A stretch of 64,000 bases of DNA from the NCBI GenBank assembly GCA_024803745.1, contig JANJXV010000013.1, forward strand, positions 16,055,501 through 16,119,500. Direction: 5' to 3'. Origin of the DNA: Megascapheus bottae (Eukaryota > Chordata > Mammalia > Rodentia > Geomyidae). The translations under genes were made by a program, and so were the position numbers. The stretch's first letter is position 1; each line of letters starts with the position of its first letter. This document shows, piece after piece, positions 45,910-57,364 of the stretch. The notes under the pieces were generated by a model. It saw only the letters and a list, made by a program, of their open reading frames with translations. It was not told where the DNA came from and did no database searches.

Positions 45910-47930
45910 AATATTTATAAAACCACAGAACTGCTTTCAATCTGTTTGCACTTGGCATCCCTCAGGCAATTCAGGAGCCCTCCAGGTGCTCTATACCGGT
46001 GCTTGTATTTGGTATGATTGGCCTTTACTTTTTTTTTTCATACTTTTTTAAGAAGTATGAAATGGCGTCTCATGATGATTCCAAGTCTCATTTTCATCAT
46101 TTGCAGTTTATTATTGTGACAACAATTTGCAATTGCGATTTCCTTTTTTGTATCTTTACTTGCTGCTCATTTATCGCTTAGAAAATATGTGTTAAAATAT
46201 TATCTTTATTTTCAAGTTAGGGCGTTTGCCTTTCATTACTGATTTCTTTATAGGTTTAGGATATAAATGCTGTTTTACATGTGTTGAAAGCATTTAAAGC
46301 CTGGGGTTTGCTTTCTTGTTTTCTTAGTAGCGTTTATAAAAAATAAGACATTTAAATATCATAAGCAGTCTATATTCTAAGAGCAGAAATTAGCTCTGAA
46401 CTAGCATCCAAGTTAATGAGCTATTGTAAAACCTCCCACTGCCCAAGAAAGGCTTCTGCTCTGGTGTTCTCAGGGGCAAGAGCATGAAAGACAAAACCCT
46501 TTTTGGGGCACAGAAAAGCACATGGGCAAAGGAATCCCTAGGAATTTTCCATTTTCTCCCTTCTCTCCTCAGCCTGCAAGACTCTTCTCATTTTCCAATT
46601 CTTCCCTTTGTAATTACTATGCTGCCATTAGCCCCACAAGAATAATATCTGAGCCAACCAGTGATTCCCCGTCTTGTTAACTAGGGATATTACAGTCTCT
46701 AATTAATAGACCTTTTCCCAGCAAACAGTATTAACTTCACAATGAGGAATTAAAACATTGAGCTCTTGTGATTATATAGAATCAGGTAACCAATCCACCG
46801 GGCATTTATTTCAGATTTTATAATCAGACACACAACTCATTTCCCTAAGAAGCTATGTGTTAGTCACACTGGGAAGTTAACCACTTATAAACTGACAAGT
46901 AATTAGACCCATGGAAATTAAGATAGCTGGTAAGTTTCCTAAGGATTCTGACTTAGTTTCCGTTAGAATGGGATCAGGAGATGATGCAATAATAACTATA
47001 AAGAAATATGTAACTATGATGTGAAGACATCACAGAAACAGCACATGCTGTGTCTAGCTCCCAATCCTAGAAACTAGCTTTCTTACAATTTTAACACAAA
47101 CAAAAACAAAAGAACACTTTTAACAGCGGTCACGAGCATCAATCAATAAGGATGATGCATCTAACAATTCATAAAATATCAAAATCAGTTTGCTTTATGT
47201 CCATAATAATGAAGTAAAATTTTAAAATAATATACTTTCATCACTATTTCTGGGCAGAGACAAGAACAATAGTACTGACAACTAACGATATCCTTTTGAT
47301 TATTATGAGTAACTACTGTTATCAAACAAAGCTTTAGTTCTACTCCCTTCCCCAATTGAAAAATGAAAATACTCAATAACTGATTCATCCTCTCTCTTTG
47401 AAAGCAATGGTTTCTAAACATCGCCAACAAAACAAGCCCCGATTCATTATCAGGCTCTTCCTCACAGTCCCTTAACTGGAGTCACCACCATTTCATCAGC
47501 ACACAGTCTCCCTTCCTGCGGCCAGTCAAGCCCGAGAGCCAAAAAGGAAGAGAAGGAAGACAGCAGAAGATAAAATGGTACTTGTCATAAGTCTTATGTG
47601 AAATAAGACCTAATCACTGACCAGGTCAGGGGTAGAATGTTCCTGGAAATTTCCCTCACACATCTATTTCAGCTGATGCAACGACAAAGAGGAGTTTCTT
47701 TCGCTTTAATAGAAACTTTACTAGTTTCTCTCTGGCACCAGGAGACTTTGTGACTAATCACTCACCTCTGCACACTCACAAACACTTTTTGAACATCTCT
47801 TGAGACACACTGTTGCCCCTTTGAAACCATTTACATACACATTTTAAAACTGGATACTCCGTTGTTGTATGCCAAAGGAAAGAATTTTGGTGAGTCTTTG
47901 CCGTATGTGCTCAGGATTGTAATTTGGATT
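45910..47930. other. 2 kb repeat-poor block upstream of the OR52E genes
   Basis: I recognise no transposon here, unlike most of the window. Three TAATTA homeodomain-type sites (46611, 46700, 46900) and an EBF-like ATCCCTAGGAAT (46534-46545) lie within about 370 bases. No gene. Confidence 0.4.
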
Positions 47931-47939
47931 TGCAAAAAT

Positions 47940-48110
47940 TAAGAACTAGATACTGTAGAGGGAAAATTATAGCCTACAAAATTAAGAGGAGTGAGGGAAG
48001 GGGTGGGGAAGCAATGGTGAGAATGTTAATAGAGATGTTATATTCATAAACTGCTTTGTTAAATGGCAACTCCTTTGCACAACAACTTAAAGACACATTA
48101 AAAAATAGTT
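47940..48110 (+). mobile_element. Old L1 3'-end relic
   Basis: Ends TTCATAAACTGCTTTGTTAA then ATGGCAACTCCTTTGCACAA, an old L1 3' signature. Confidence 0.5.
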
Positions 48111-48254
48111 TCACAAAGTTATCAAGAAATAAATGCTAGAGACTTAAAAATGGAACAAAATAGCATTAATGGTTTAGAGAGAGCTATGGGAGAAATAATT
48201 TGGAAAATTTGTTAGGCAGGAGACCTACATTGACTATTTTATGCGCTTAATTAT

Positions 48255-48425
48255 TTTTCAGGGAGTGGCTCACATTGTTTTCCTACAGCCAACCTAAAAT
48301 TGACTTTTCTCCTTAAAATTTTTTGTGTACCTAGAGTCGCAGTTATGTACCACCAAGCTTGGCTTATTTATTGATATAGATAGGGGTTCTTTTAGGTTGT
48401 TTTGGCCAAAACTGATCTCAAATCC
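48255..48425 (-). mobile_element. Possible B1-like SINE relic, reverse
   Basis: AGTCGCAGTTATGTACCACC...TTGGCCAAAACTGATCTCAA pattern, weak. Confidence 0.35.
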
Positions 48426-48429
48426 ATCC

Positions 48430-49639
48430 CTCCCATCTCTGTTTCTATTGGCAGTAGAGTTGCAATGACTGGGAAATACTATGCACAGTCGTATATAAAA
48501 TTTTATACGAATAGGACGTTGAATGATGTAGCTTACCTAAGGTCAGAAAACTGGGAACAGATTCAAAACTCCACCTATGCCACAGTGCCAGTAGCAATTA
48601 ATATCCTCTGCTTTTGTTCATTTGTCTATACGTACCTATTTTGAGTATGTATGCACAAAGTGAAAAAACAATAGTAGGCAAAGGACAGAATAATGATTTT
48701 GAACTCTGTACTTGGAGTGACATACCCTGCACATTTACTCTGGTATGAGAAAGGACATCATGTGGCTATCACTACTGATTCATCATTCTTCATATTTCAG
48801 AAGGATCAAAATGAACTCAAACTTCATTATCTAGAGACTTGCATATACAATATAATCCAGAGGGGTCACAATGAGGCATGGGGTTAAAAAATGAACAGTG
48901 ACATTGTTTCTCTCTGTGGGTCTGGCTTACTCAAGGAGAAAAAGACAGATGAATAAAGAGGAGACAAACAAGAGAATGCAGTTACGAATCCAGTATATAT
49001 CCTACAAAATTAAGACAAATGAGGAAGGTTATAGTAAAAGAAAAATAAATGAAAATAGATAATGGTCAGAAAAAAGCTTCCTATAGAATGATGGGGGGAA
49101 ATAACAGTAATAAATAACTGAATATGAATGAGCAAAGGTCCGGTAAAGAATTTGGCTGTGCCCGAAGAGTGATGTACCTTTTATTCTTTTGGATTCTGGA
49201 AGATCATCTCCATCATTTCTGTGAGAAGTGTCATTATTAGATATATCAGATCATAGGCTAGGGGCTGGTCATGTCATGAAGACCCAAGAATGAAACTGGA
49301 GTGAAGGAAGGCTTTTGGTTATGTGGCATCATTCTACCTGGAGACTTCATTGAGCCATGTGGGCAATCAATAAGTATAAGGAAATCCCAACCAAAGTTCT
49401 GCATACTACTGCTTGGGTGAGCTTCAGTAGTTGATAATATCCCTTTGAGCATATTGCCATGTCTTAATGTCAGGGGCTAATATATCCTGACCCTACAGGA
49501 GGACACTGTGCTATCTGTAGTTGGAAACCTCACAAGTTCCCGATCATCTTGCTAATATTTTTTGTCATTGGTTTGTGTTTGGGGTCTAAATTTATTCAAT
49601 ATCCTTTCCCTATAAGATATGATAATCAGAAGGTTTTTT
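48430..49639. other. No gene recognised
   Basis: A short L1-like scrap at about 48905-48945 (GTGGGTCTGGCTTACTC); otherwise unassigned. Confidence 0.4.
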
Positions 49640-49770
49640 AATGGATCTTATTTTATTATTAGAGTGATATATAGAGGGGTTACAGTTACATTCATAATGT
49701 AGTGACTTCTTGAACCCTTCCCATGTTTTCCTCACAGTTCCCTCCCCCCACTCTCTCCCAGATTGTAAAG
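49640..49770 (-). mobile_element. L1 3' end fragment, antisense
   Basis: TTATTAGAGTGATATATAGA followed by GGGGTTACAGTTACATTC and the pyrimidine-rich block. Confidence 0.55.
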
Positions 49771-49774
49771 TTCA

Positions 49775-50855
49775 TTTCCAAGTAACTGAACTAGAGGCCA
49801 TTTTGGAAATTTTCTGAGACTGCAGATATGTCACATGTGAAAGCTGTCCCCTAATCTGTAACCATAAACTTGTCAATCTAGCTACCTCCAGGTAGCATAT
49901 CAGATTAGATGCAGTCATTAAATAGTCCACCGCTTCACAATTCAGTAATGTTTTGCATGAGAACAGCACATCAGGAATAAACATCTTTGGTTATCCCTTG
50001 CCCACCCCCCTTTTGGGGGGCCAACATCTGAAATTCTCACCTTGACATACCTTAATTTTGGATACCTGGCACATATACAATGTATAGATATGCTTTTAAA
50101 CTCTGAATTCTGCCCACCACATTTTTCTATTCTTTATCTTTACGTTTAAGTATAATACATTGTTAGAATTATCTCACCATTATCAAAAGTCTCAAAATCT
50201 GCTACTGTAAATCCAGAAGATTTTTTGGAAAGATTTTTTTTTGTCCTTCAGGAAGTTTTATCTACTCAAGATATTCTTTCATTCCTTGTACTTTTTCTCT
50301 TTCTCTTTCCTTTCATGATTTCCATTGGCAACTATTATAAAGACAAATCCAAATTAATATCACATAGCCTTGTTAATGTCAAGGTATGATTTTTCTGTTT
50401 ATTTGTTTTGTAAACAACAGAAAGTTTATTAACTTAGCAAAAACACTCTTCCATTAAAATGAATACACCAACGGAATTTGTGTCAGAGAATTATGCACAT
50501 AATTAAATAAAATCCACGTAAACTATTATAGGTGCCATATCTTTAAAATAGTTGATGTGAAATTAATAGCAGTTGTTCTTATGGCTCTAAGATCATTTTT
50601 CTTTACTCCTCATCATGTATATTTCTTGACGAAGTAGACATGTCTATAAGACACTTCTAATGCCTAATTTCATTTCTAAACACTTCTAATAAACATTTCT
50701 TAGGTATCGTTCCTTAATCTGAAACAGTATTGCCTTTTGTTTGGCTGTTCAGCTACTCATATTTTTGGTTAATCGAGGGGTGTTATGAGTCTCAAAAGCA
50801 GAAAGAAAGGAAGATTTGAAGGCCTTTAGAGAAACTTGTTCTTTTTTTGTTTTTT
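49775..50855. other. No gene or repeat recognised
   Basis: AT-rich DNA upstream of the inverted L1. Confidence 0.4.
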
Positions 50856-50859
50856 TTTT

Positions 50860-51450
50860 CTTTTTTTATTGTAATGTATAGAGGGTTCACAGTTACATTC
50901 ACCCCCCCATACCCCTTCCCAATTATCTTATATTCCCCCTTCCCTTTCCTATTTCAAATAAACAAATAAACATATATACAATATACCAGGTAACAAATTC
51001 AGATACTGTAACAATTTGAGATTAACCAAAGGGCAACAAAAGAGAAGAGAAATAACATAGTTAGTTAAGAAAACAATGACATAATATAAGCTCTTGTTCC
51101 CATATCCTGGAGATCCTTTCATTTAACTTCATCCTATATGGTCTTGTGTATCTAGGTTTTGAGCTATTGTAACCCTCTGTTAGGAAATTCCTAGGGGTGT
51201 ACTAATTATTACAAATGAGGGAAACCATGGAGCCTATGTTCCTTTGGGTCTGGCTTACTAGCACAACGATGATCATTGCAGCACTATTTACCATAGCAAA
51301 GATATGGAACCAAACCAGATGCCCCCCAGTAGATGAGTGGATCATGAAGATGTGGTATTTATACACCATGGAATTCTATGCTGCCATCAGAATGAATGAT
51401 ATTGCCCCATTTGTAAGGAAATGGAAAGACTTGGAGAAACATTCTTACTG
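50860..51450 (-). mobile_element. 5'-inverted (twin-primed) L1 next to an OR52E gene
   Basis: 50860-51256 is the complement of an L1 3'UTR with its A-rich end at the left; 51257-51450 is ORF2 C-terminus in the opposite orientation. In an intact copy the outer end of the inverted part (GACTTGGAGAAA) lies about 15 bases before the start of the other part, the signature of twin priming. Imperfect flanking repeat (AGAGAAACTTGTTCTT / GGAGAAACATTCTTA). Confidence 0.85.
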
Positions 51451-51574
51451 TCAATTCTTTGTTTGAAGACTCTTCATTTTTAATTTCTGTAGCTCTCAAT
51501 TGAGTCTGGATGAATTGCTCAATGACAACTGGCAGCTGGTTTTAATCGCACGACCACCATTAGCCAGCAGAGCA

Positions 51575-52513
51575 ATGTCTTCTCCCAATGTCTCTGAGCT
51601 CCATCCTTCTTCCTTCCTGTTGCTGGGGATTCCAGGATTAGAGGCTGCACAGCGCTGGCTAGGCTTTCCCTTCTGTGTCCTGTACCTGACTGCACTCCTT
51701 GGAAACATGATGATTCTGTTTGTGATTTGGACTGATCATAGCCTCCATCAACCCATGTTCTACTTTCTGGCTATGCTGTCTGTGGTGGACCTGAGCCTCT
51801 CCACAGCTTCTATCCCCAAGATGCTGGGCATCTTCTGGTTCAGCCTTCGGGAGCTGTGCTTTGGGTGCTGTGTCACTCAGGTCTTTTTCATTCACTTTTT
51901 CACAGTCATGGAAAGCATCATCCTCCTGGCCATGGGCTTTGATCGCTACGTGGCTATTTGCAACCCTCTCCGGTACACCATGATCCTCACCAATCGACTC
52001 ATCCGTGTGATTGCCGTGGCAGTGGTTGTGAGAAGCTTCTGCATGATCTCTCCTATTGTTTTTCTCCTCCTAAGGCTGCCTTACTGTGGGCATAGAATCA
52101 TCCCTCACACCTACTGTGAACACATGGGTGTGGCAAGGCTAGCTTGTGCCAGCATCCGTGCCAATGTATACTTTGGCCTTGGGAACATTTCTATCTTGTG
52201 TCTGGATATTCTTCTTATCATCATTTCCTATGCTAAGATATTATGCACTGTTTTCCACCTTCCTTCCCAGGATGCTCGCCTGAAAGCTCTTAATACATGT
52301 AGCTCCCATGTCTGTGTCATCTTAGCTTTCTTTGGTCCACTTCTTTTCTCTGTCCTCACTCATAGGTTTGGACATAATATCCCCCAGTATATCCATATCC
52401 TGCTGGCTAATCTCTATGTAGTCATCCCTCCTGCTCTCAACCCAGTCATTTATGGCATCAGAACCAAGCAGATACAGCAGCAGGTGAGGAGGCTGTTTGC
52501 TAAAAAACCCTGA
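51575..52513 (+). CDS. OR52E-group (E6/E8-type) olfactory receptor, intact
   Basis: Intact 312-residue class I receptor of the OR52E type. Seen: NVS glycosylation site at 5-7, GN at 43-44, [20 protein letters not shown] at 57-76, Cys99, [17 protein letters not shown] at 119-135 (GF replaces the more usual AF or AY before DRY), [20 protein letters not shown] at 166-185 with a third loop cysteine at 191, SYAKIL at 218-223, KALNTC at 237-242 and [14 protein letters not shown] at 287-300. MLGIFWF, the [15 protein letters not shown] loop and [13 protein letters not shown] point to E6/E8 rather than E4. The ATG gives the family N-terminus; longer versions of the frame begin without an ATG. The acceptor at 51491-51492 follows a long pyrimidine run and leaves an 82-base leader with an 11-codon upstream ORF (51510-51545). 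An inverted L1 copy ends only about 40 bases before that acceptor. Confidence 0.95.
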   Translation: MSSPNVSELHPSSFLLLGIPGLEAAQRWLGFPFCVLYLTALLGNMMILFVIWTDHSLHQPMFYFLAMLSVVDLSLSTASIPKMLGIFWFSLRELCFGCCVTQVFFIHFFTVMESIILLAMGFDRYVAICNPLRYTMILTNRLIRVIAVAVVVRSFCMISPIVFLLLRLPYCGHRIIPHTYCEHMGVARLACASIRANVYFGLGNISILCLDILLIIISYAKILCTVFHLPSQDARLKALNTCSSHVCVILAFFGPLLFSVLTHRFGHNIPQYIHILLANLYVVIPPALNPVIYGIRTKQIQQQVRRLFAKKP

Positions 52514-52589
52514 GAAGTCATTCATTCTGATGATGAAAGTATAAAGTCTAAACAGACTAAAGTTTATGATGGAAAAAAACAAAAAGTTG

Positions 52590-52800
52590 ATTTTTAGAAT
52601 GTTATTGTTATTGCAGAGGTAATATACAGAGGAGTCACAGTTACTGGAGTCAGGTAATGAGTACAATTCCTTTTGAACCATGTCTCCCTTCCCTCCCAGT
52701 TTTTCCCTTTCCTCATTATCCACATTGTTCTAGTGAGTACCACTGCTGTACTTATTCATCCTTTGTTCCACTTTTTATGTGCCCCTCTTACCCTCCCAAA
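52590..52800 (-). mobile_element. L1 3'UTR fragment, antisense
   Basis: Complement of an L1 3' end, 75 bases after the stop of the OR52E-group gene. Confidence 0.55.
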
Positions 52801-53079
52801 TAAAAACTAACGAACAAGATAAATAAAAGGACAAGATAAAAACAGTAACAATAGCGACTAAGATAAAATCTGCTTGTTTTCTGGAGTTCATTTCATAAAA
52901 TATTATTTTACATAGCTATCTATTGAGCCTGTGTTATCCACTCCTATGCATATCCTCCTGTGGCCTCAATGTGTGAATATCTAGAGACCTATGTAATTTA
53001 TCGTGTCTCATTGTGTTTGTATAGATATAAGTTATTTGCTTATAAGTTGATTTTTATCAATATTAATTGTTGGATTTTT

Positions 53080-53160
53080 TTTTCTTTTCACTTGTTGAGA
53101 CAGAATCTTGCAGGGTAGCCTAGGCTAGGTTCAAGCTTGATCTCTTCCTACCACCAATTG
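53080..53160 (-). mobile_element. B1-like fragment, reverse
   Basis: TTGAGACAGAATCTTGCAGG then GTAGCCTAGGCTAGGTTCAA, close to a B1 right part. Confidence 0.6.
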
Positions 53161-53164
53161 TTAG

Positions 53165-53616
53165 ACGTATGTGTTTCTATGCATATGTGAGTATGGATTT
53201 TCTATTGAACACTAACATAGACTATGGCACTGAAGAGTACAGTCCAGGGAAAAGCATTTTGACTCATTAAAGGAATAACTTACTGTTTAAACTATCTAGT
53301 TCTACAACTTTTTCAGGTAGTAGTTTCACTCATTAGAGATATTCAAGTAGAGGTCATATACAATGGACAGAAAAACTAGGGTTTGGGAAGTAGTCATATA
53401 AATAAAGGAATATTCTAGCTGTCAGTTAAGAGAGAAACATAAAGCCAGATATGGCCATACAATTAGAGAGACAACAAAGTGGATAAATATTTAATTTTTA
53501 ACAGGATAATTTTGACACAATGCAATGTATATGCAGAAAACAATGAGAATTATTCATTTCATGTACTTCAAAAGAGAAAATGTAGAAAAGGGAAAAAGGA
53601 ACAAAATTCGTGTGGT
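53165..53616. other. No gene or repeat recognised
   Basis: AT-rich unique DNA. Confidence 0.4.
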
Positions 53617-53635
53617 AAAAGTATTTTGGAGTTGA

Positions 53636-53956
53636 TAAATGTAAGGACCTCCAGGATAAGGAAACAAAAGCCATATAATGAATGACTGTTGTTCTTAATG
53701 TACTATGTTATCTCTCACCTTTTTGGCATCCCTTGGTTATCTCATATTGTTACAATATTTCAAATTGTTATCTGACATATTTTATATGTGCTTAATTGGT
53801 TATTTGAAATTGAATAGGGAAGGAGGGAAATCAAGATAAGCAGGGGGAGGGAGGGAGGGAAATGGGGAACATGTCATAAGAAAGGGTATCAATGTTTGTG
53901 AAGTTATGCACCTTCTATCTGGGGAATATAATGTAACCCTTCTATTAATCACAATA
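53636..53956 (+). mobile_element. L1 3'UTR, 5'-truncated
   Basis: Same 3' lineage as 21924-23060. Target duplication AAAAGTATTTTGGAGTTGA at both ends (about 53617-53635 and 53957-53976). Confidence 0.9.
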
Positions 53957-54241
53957 AAAAAGTATTTTGGAGTTGAAAAAATTAATTTAATCAGAATATA
54001 AAAAATGGCCAAAATAGGTATGCAATACATAGATGGTTCTTTAATGTAGCAAAAAGAAAGAGAAAGGGAGAGAGAGTGCTGTACAAATGCAATTGATAAA
54101 CATCATTAATGAAAAATGTGAGAACATAAAGAAAGAGATAAGGAAGGAAGCCACAGCTAAACAAGAGGAAACCATAAACAAGGTGATATGTGAAAAAGGG
54201 GAAGCCATAAAAAGGCCATAATAAAGGTTTTTCAAAGAAAA

Positions 54242-55149
54242 ATGGACGAATTCATAGAATCCACAAACAAAAAGGTGACTGAACTCCAAAAAATGTCCAA
54301 AGAGAGTAAAGCTGCTGAGCTAACCACTCAAATGGAAATCAAGGAGCTAAAGAAATCCACACATGATCTAAAACAAGAGATGCAAGGCATCAAAAATGAG
54401 CAATTAGAAGCAAGGGAGATGAAGAATAAAGTAGATAGCTTTGATAGCAGGTTAGACAATGCAGAAGAGAGAATTTCCAGGGTTAAAGATAATTTAGTTG
54501 TTATAGAAAATGAACAGAAATTGAGTCAATTCAAATCTAGGAAATATAAGAAAACGCTCAGGAGGTCCAAGATACAATTAGGAAGCCTAATTTAAGGCTA
54601 ATTGGTATTGAGGAGGGTCTAGAGAAAGAGGTCAATGGTATTAGATATATAATTCAGGGAATCATCTCAGAGAAATTCCCAAATATCCAGAAGGGCAGGC
54701 CCATCCAGATATAAGAAGCTTTTAGAACCCCAAACAGACCTGACCAGAAAAGGACATCCCACCGCCACATTATACTCCAAACTGGATCAATAGAGGCCAA
54801 AGATAGGATCCTAAAAGCAGCCATGGAGAAGAGAACAATCACCTATAAAGGCAAACCGATCAGAATAACCCCAGATTTCTCAGCAGAGACCATGCAAGCA
54901 GGAAGAGACTGGAACAATATATACCATGCCCTTAAGTCAAATAACTACCAACCAAGAATACTGTACCCAGCTAAGCTCTCATTCATAACTGAGGGAACAA
55001 TTAAAACATTCCATTCCAAGGAAAAGCTTCAACATTATGTAGCAACAAAACCAACACTACAGAAAATTCTCAAAGATGTTCTACACATGGAAAATCAACA
55101 CAAATGTAATACAGAGAAAGACATGGCACCTAAAACTCATAATATCTAA
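54242..55149 (+). pseudogene. L1 ORF1 remnant
   Basis: Encodes the RNA-binding protein of L1. The N-terminal part (54242-54595) is a heptad-rich coiled coil (TELQKMSKESKAAELTTQ...). The frame then shifts; the RNA-binding and C-terminal part is readable at 54823-55149 (RITPDFSAETMQAGRDWNNI, QPRILYPAKLSF). Confidence 0.88.
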
Positions 55150-55197
55150 GTACCACAAAAACTATCAAGACACAGGCCCTAATGAAAGCTTGTAAAA

Positions 55198-56124
55198 ATG
55201 GCAGGAACTAATAAATATATCTCAATCCTGACTCTCAATATCAATGGACTTAACTCTCCGATTAAATGGCATAGATTATCTAGATTGGATCAAAAAACAG
55301 GATCCATCGTTCTGATGTCTTCAAGAGACACATCTTACCCAAAAAAGCAAACACCTTTTGAAAATGAGAGGTTGGAATAAACTCTATCAAGCTAATGGTC
55401 CCCATAAAAAGGCTGGAGTTGCCATCCTCATATCAGATAAAATGGACTTCAAACTAAAATTAGTGAGAAAAGACAAAGAAGGTTACTACATACTATTAAA
55501 AGGATCTTTCCTCCTGGAGGACATAACCATCCTAAGTACCTACACACTGAATCCTGGAGCTCTGAACATCATCAAGCAAACTTTACTTTCACAGAAACCA
55601 TAAATAGATCAAAACACAGTGATTGTTGGTGACTTTAACACACCACTCTCACCTTTGGACAGATCAACAAGGCAAAAACTCAACAGAGAAATCTTAGAAT
55701 TGAACAACTATATAGACCAATGACATCTAACAGACATCTGCAGATTATTCCACCCAGCAACAACACAATATACGTTTTTCTCAGCAGCACACGGAACATT
55801 TTCAAAATAGACCACATTTTAGGCCATAAAACAAACCTGGTCAGATTCAGAAACACTGAAATTATTCCCTGCACTCTCTCAGACCACAAGGGCATCAAAT
55901 TGGAACTGAACACACATCTCCACCAACGAAAACCCTGTAACTCATGGAGATTGAACAACAGATTGTTGAATCACCAATGGGTCATCGAAGAGATCAGAAC
56001 AGAAATCCAACAGTTTATGAAATTTAACAAAAAGGAGCACACAAAATACCAGCTCCTTTGGGACACAGCAAAGGCAGTACTCAGAGGAAAATTTATAGCT
56101 CGGACTGCCTACAACTCAAAGTGA
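55198..56124 (+). pseudogene. L1 ORF2 endonuclease-region remnant
   Basis: Starts MAGTNKYISILTLNINGLNS, the normal ORF2 beginning (TLNINGLNSPIK). Later endonuclease blocks are seen as VGDFNTPLS near 55630 and TLSDHKGIKLEL near 55880, the SDH motif of this nuclease family. At least three frame breaks. It ends at KAVLRGKFIA, before the RT region. Confidence 0.88.
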
Positions 56125-56129
56125 ATCAA

Positions 56130-56985
56130 AGACCTCATCGTCAGACCGGAAACCATAAAACTGCTACATGATAAAGTAGGAGAGACACTGGAACTCATAG
56201 GCATAGGCAAAAGATTCCTGAACAGAATCCCAGGGTCACAACAAATTGGAGAGAGGCTTGATAAATGGGACTACCTAAAAATAAAAAGTTTCTGTACAGA
56301 TAAAAACATAGTCGCAAAAGTAGAGAGACAGCCAACCAACTGGGAAAAGATATTCACCAACAATACATCTGATAAATGCTTAATATCCAGTATCTACAGG
56401 GAACTCAAGAAACTAATCCCCCCCAAACCCAATAAACCATTCACTAAATGGGCAAGGGAACTAAAGAGAGACTTATCAGAAGAGATTAAAATGGCAGAAA
56501 AGCATATGAGAAAACGTTCATCATCTATGGTCATAAAGGAAATGCAAATAAAAACAACCCTAAGATACCACCTTACCCCAACAAGAATGGCCAAGATTTT
56601 GAACTCAGACAATGACAGTTGCTGGCGGGGTTGTGGAGAAAAAGGAACCCTACTGCACTGCTGGTGGGAATGTAGACTAGTTCAGCCACTCTGGAAAGCA
56701 GTGTGGAGGTTTCTCAAAGAACTGAAAATAGACCTTCCCTACGATCCCACCATACCACTTCTGGGCATCTATCCTAAACATCATGACCCAAGATATGATA
56801 AGGACACCTGCTCAGCTATGTTCATCTCTGCACTATTCACAATAGCCAGGCTCTGGAAACAATGCATATGCCCTACAGAATACAGGATACAGAAAATGTG
56901 GTATATATACACAGTGGAATTCTACATAGCCAACAGACAAGATAAAATGATGGCATTCGCAGGAAAATGGATGAATCTAGAGTGA
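56130..56985 (+). pseudogene. L1 ORF2 C-terminal remnant
   Basis: Resumes at the post-RT region (DKWDYLKIKSFCTDKN, PTNWEKIFTNNTSDK) and runs to the end of ORF2 through [20 protein letters not shown] and CWRGCGEKGTLLHCWWECRL. The zinc-knuckle-like cysteines and LLHCWW are intact, but nothing joins it in frame to the upstream part. Confidence 0.88.
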
Positions 56986-57364
56986 ATCATGTTGAGTGAG
57001 ACAAGTCAAGACCTAAGGAACAAAAGGCGCATGGTATCCTTAATATGTGGCTATTAAATCCAAAGAGTACAAGAGCGAGGACTCAATAACTGCATACCCA
57101 AAGCTATGGACATGGTAATGGAAATATAAACATAACTACATAGACATAAAAACCTATGACTGTATAGACTTAATGTGTTTTATTTCTTAAATTAATATGT
57201 TCCTATGACATACAAACCCTTAGCCTAATTTTGATTAAGTTCTAAATACTAAGTCCCAGTGATTGTAAATAGAGATTCCCTCCTTGAAGACTTGTTTGTT
57301 AAACTTGTCATTTAAAATATGATGTAAAAATCAACATTAATAAATTCTTTTAAAAAAATAAAAC

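Larger units (their letters stand above)
53990..57360 (+). mobile_element. Long L1 copy lacking the reverse transcriptase
   Basis: Order: ORF1 remains, ORF2 endonuclease part, a junction near 56120, ORF2 C-terminus, and a 3'UTR unlike those of the other L1s in the window (57000-57345) with an AATAAATTC...AAAAAAATAAAA end. The whole RT domain is missing. All frames are broken by stops. Confidence 0.88.

Noticed and set aside
51500..51574. 25-codon N-terminal extension of the OR52E-group gene
   Set aside because: It begins at TTG, not ATG, and partly precedes the acceptor; the family start at 51575 is better.
56491..56985. 164-codon open frame that looks protein-like
   Set aside because: It is the C-terminal end of L1 ORF2, not a host gene.
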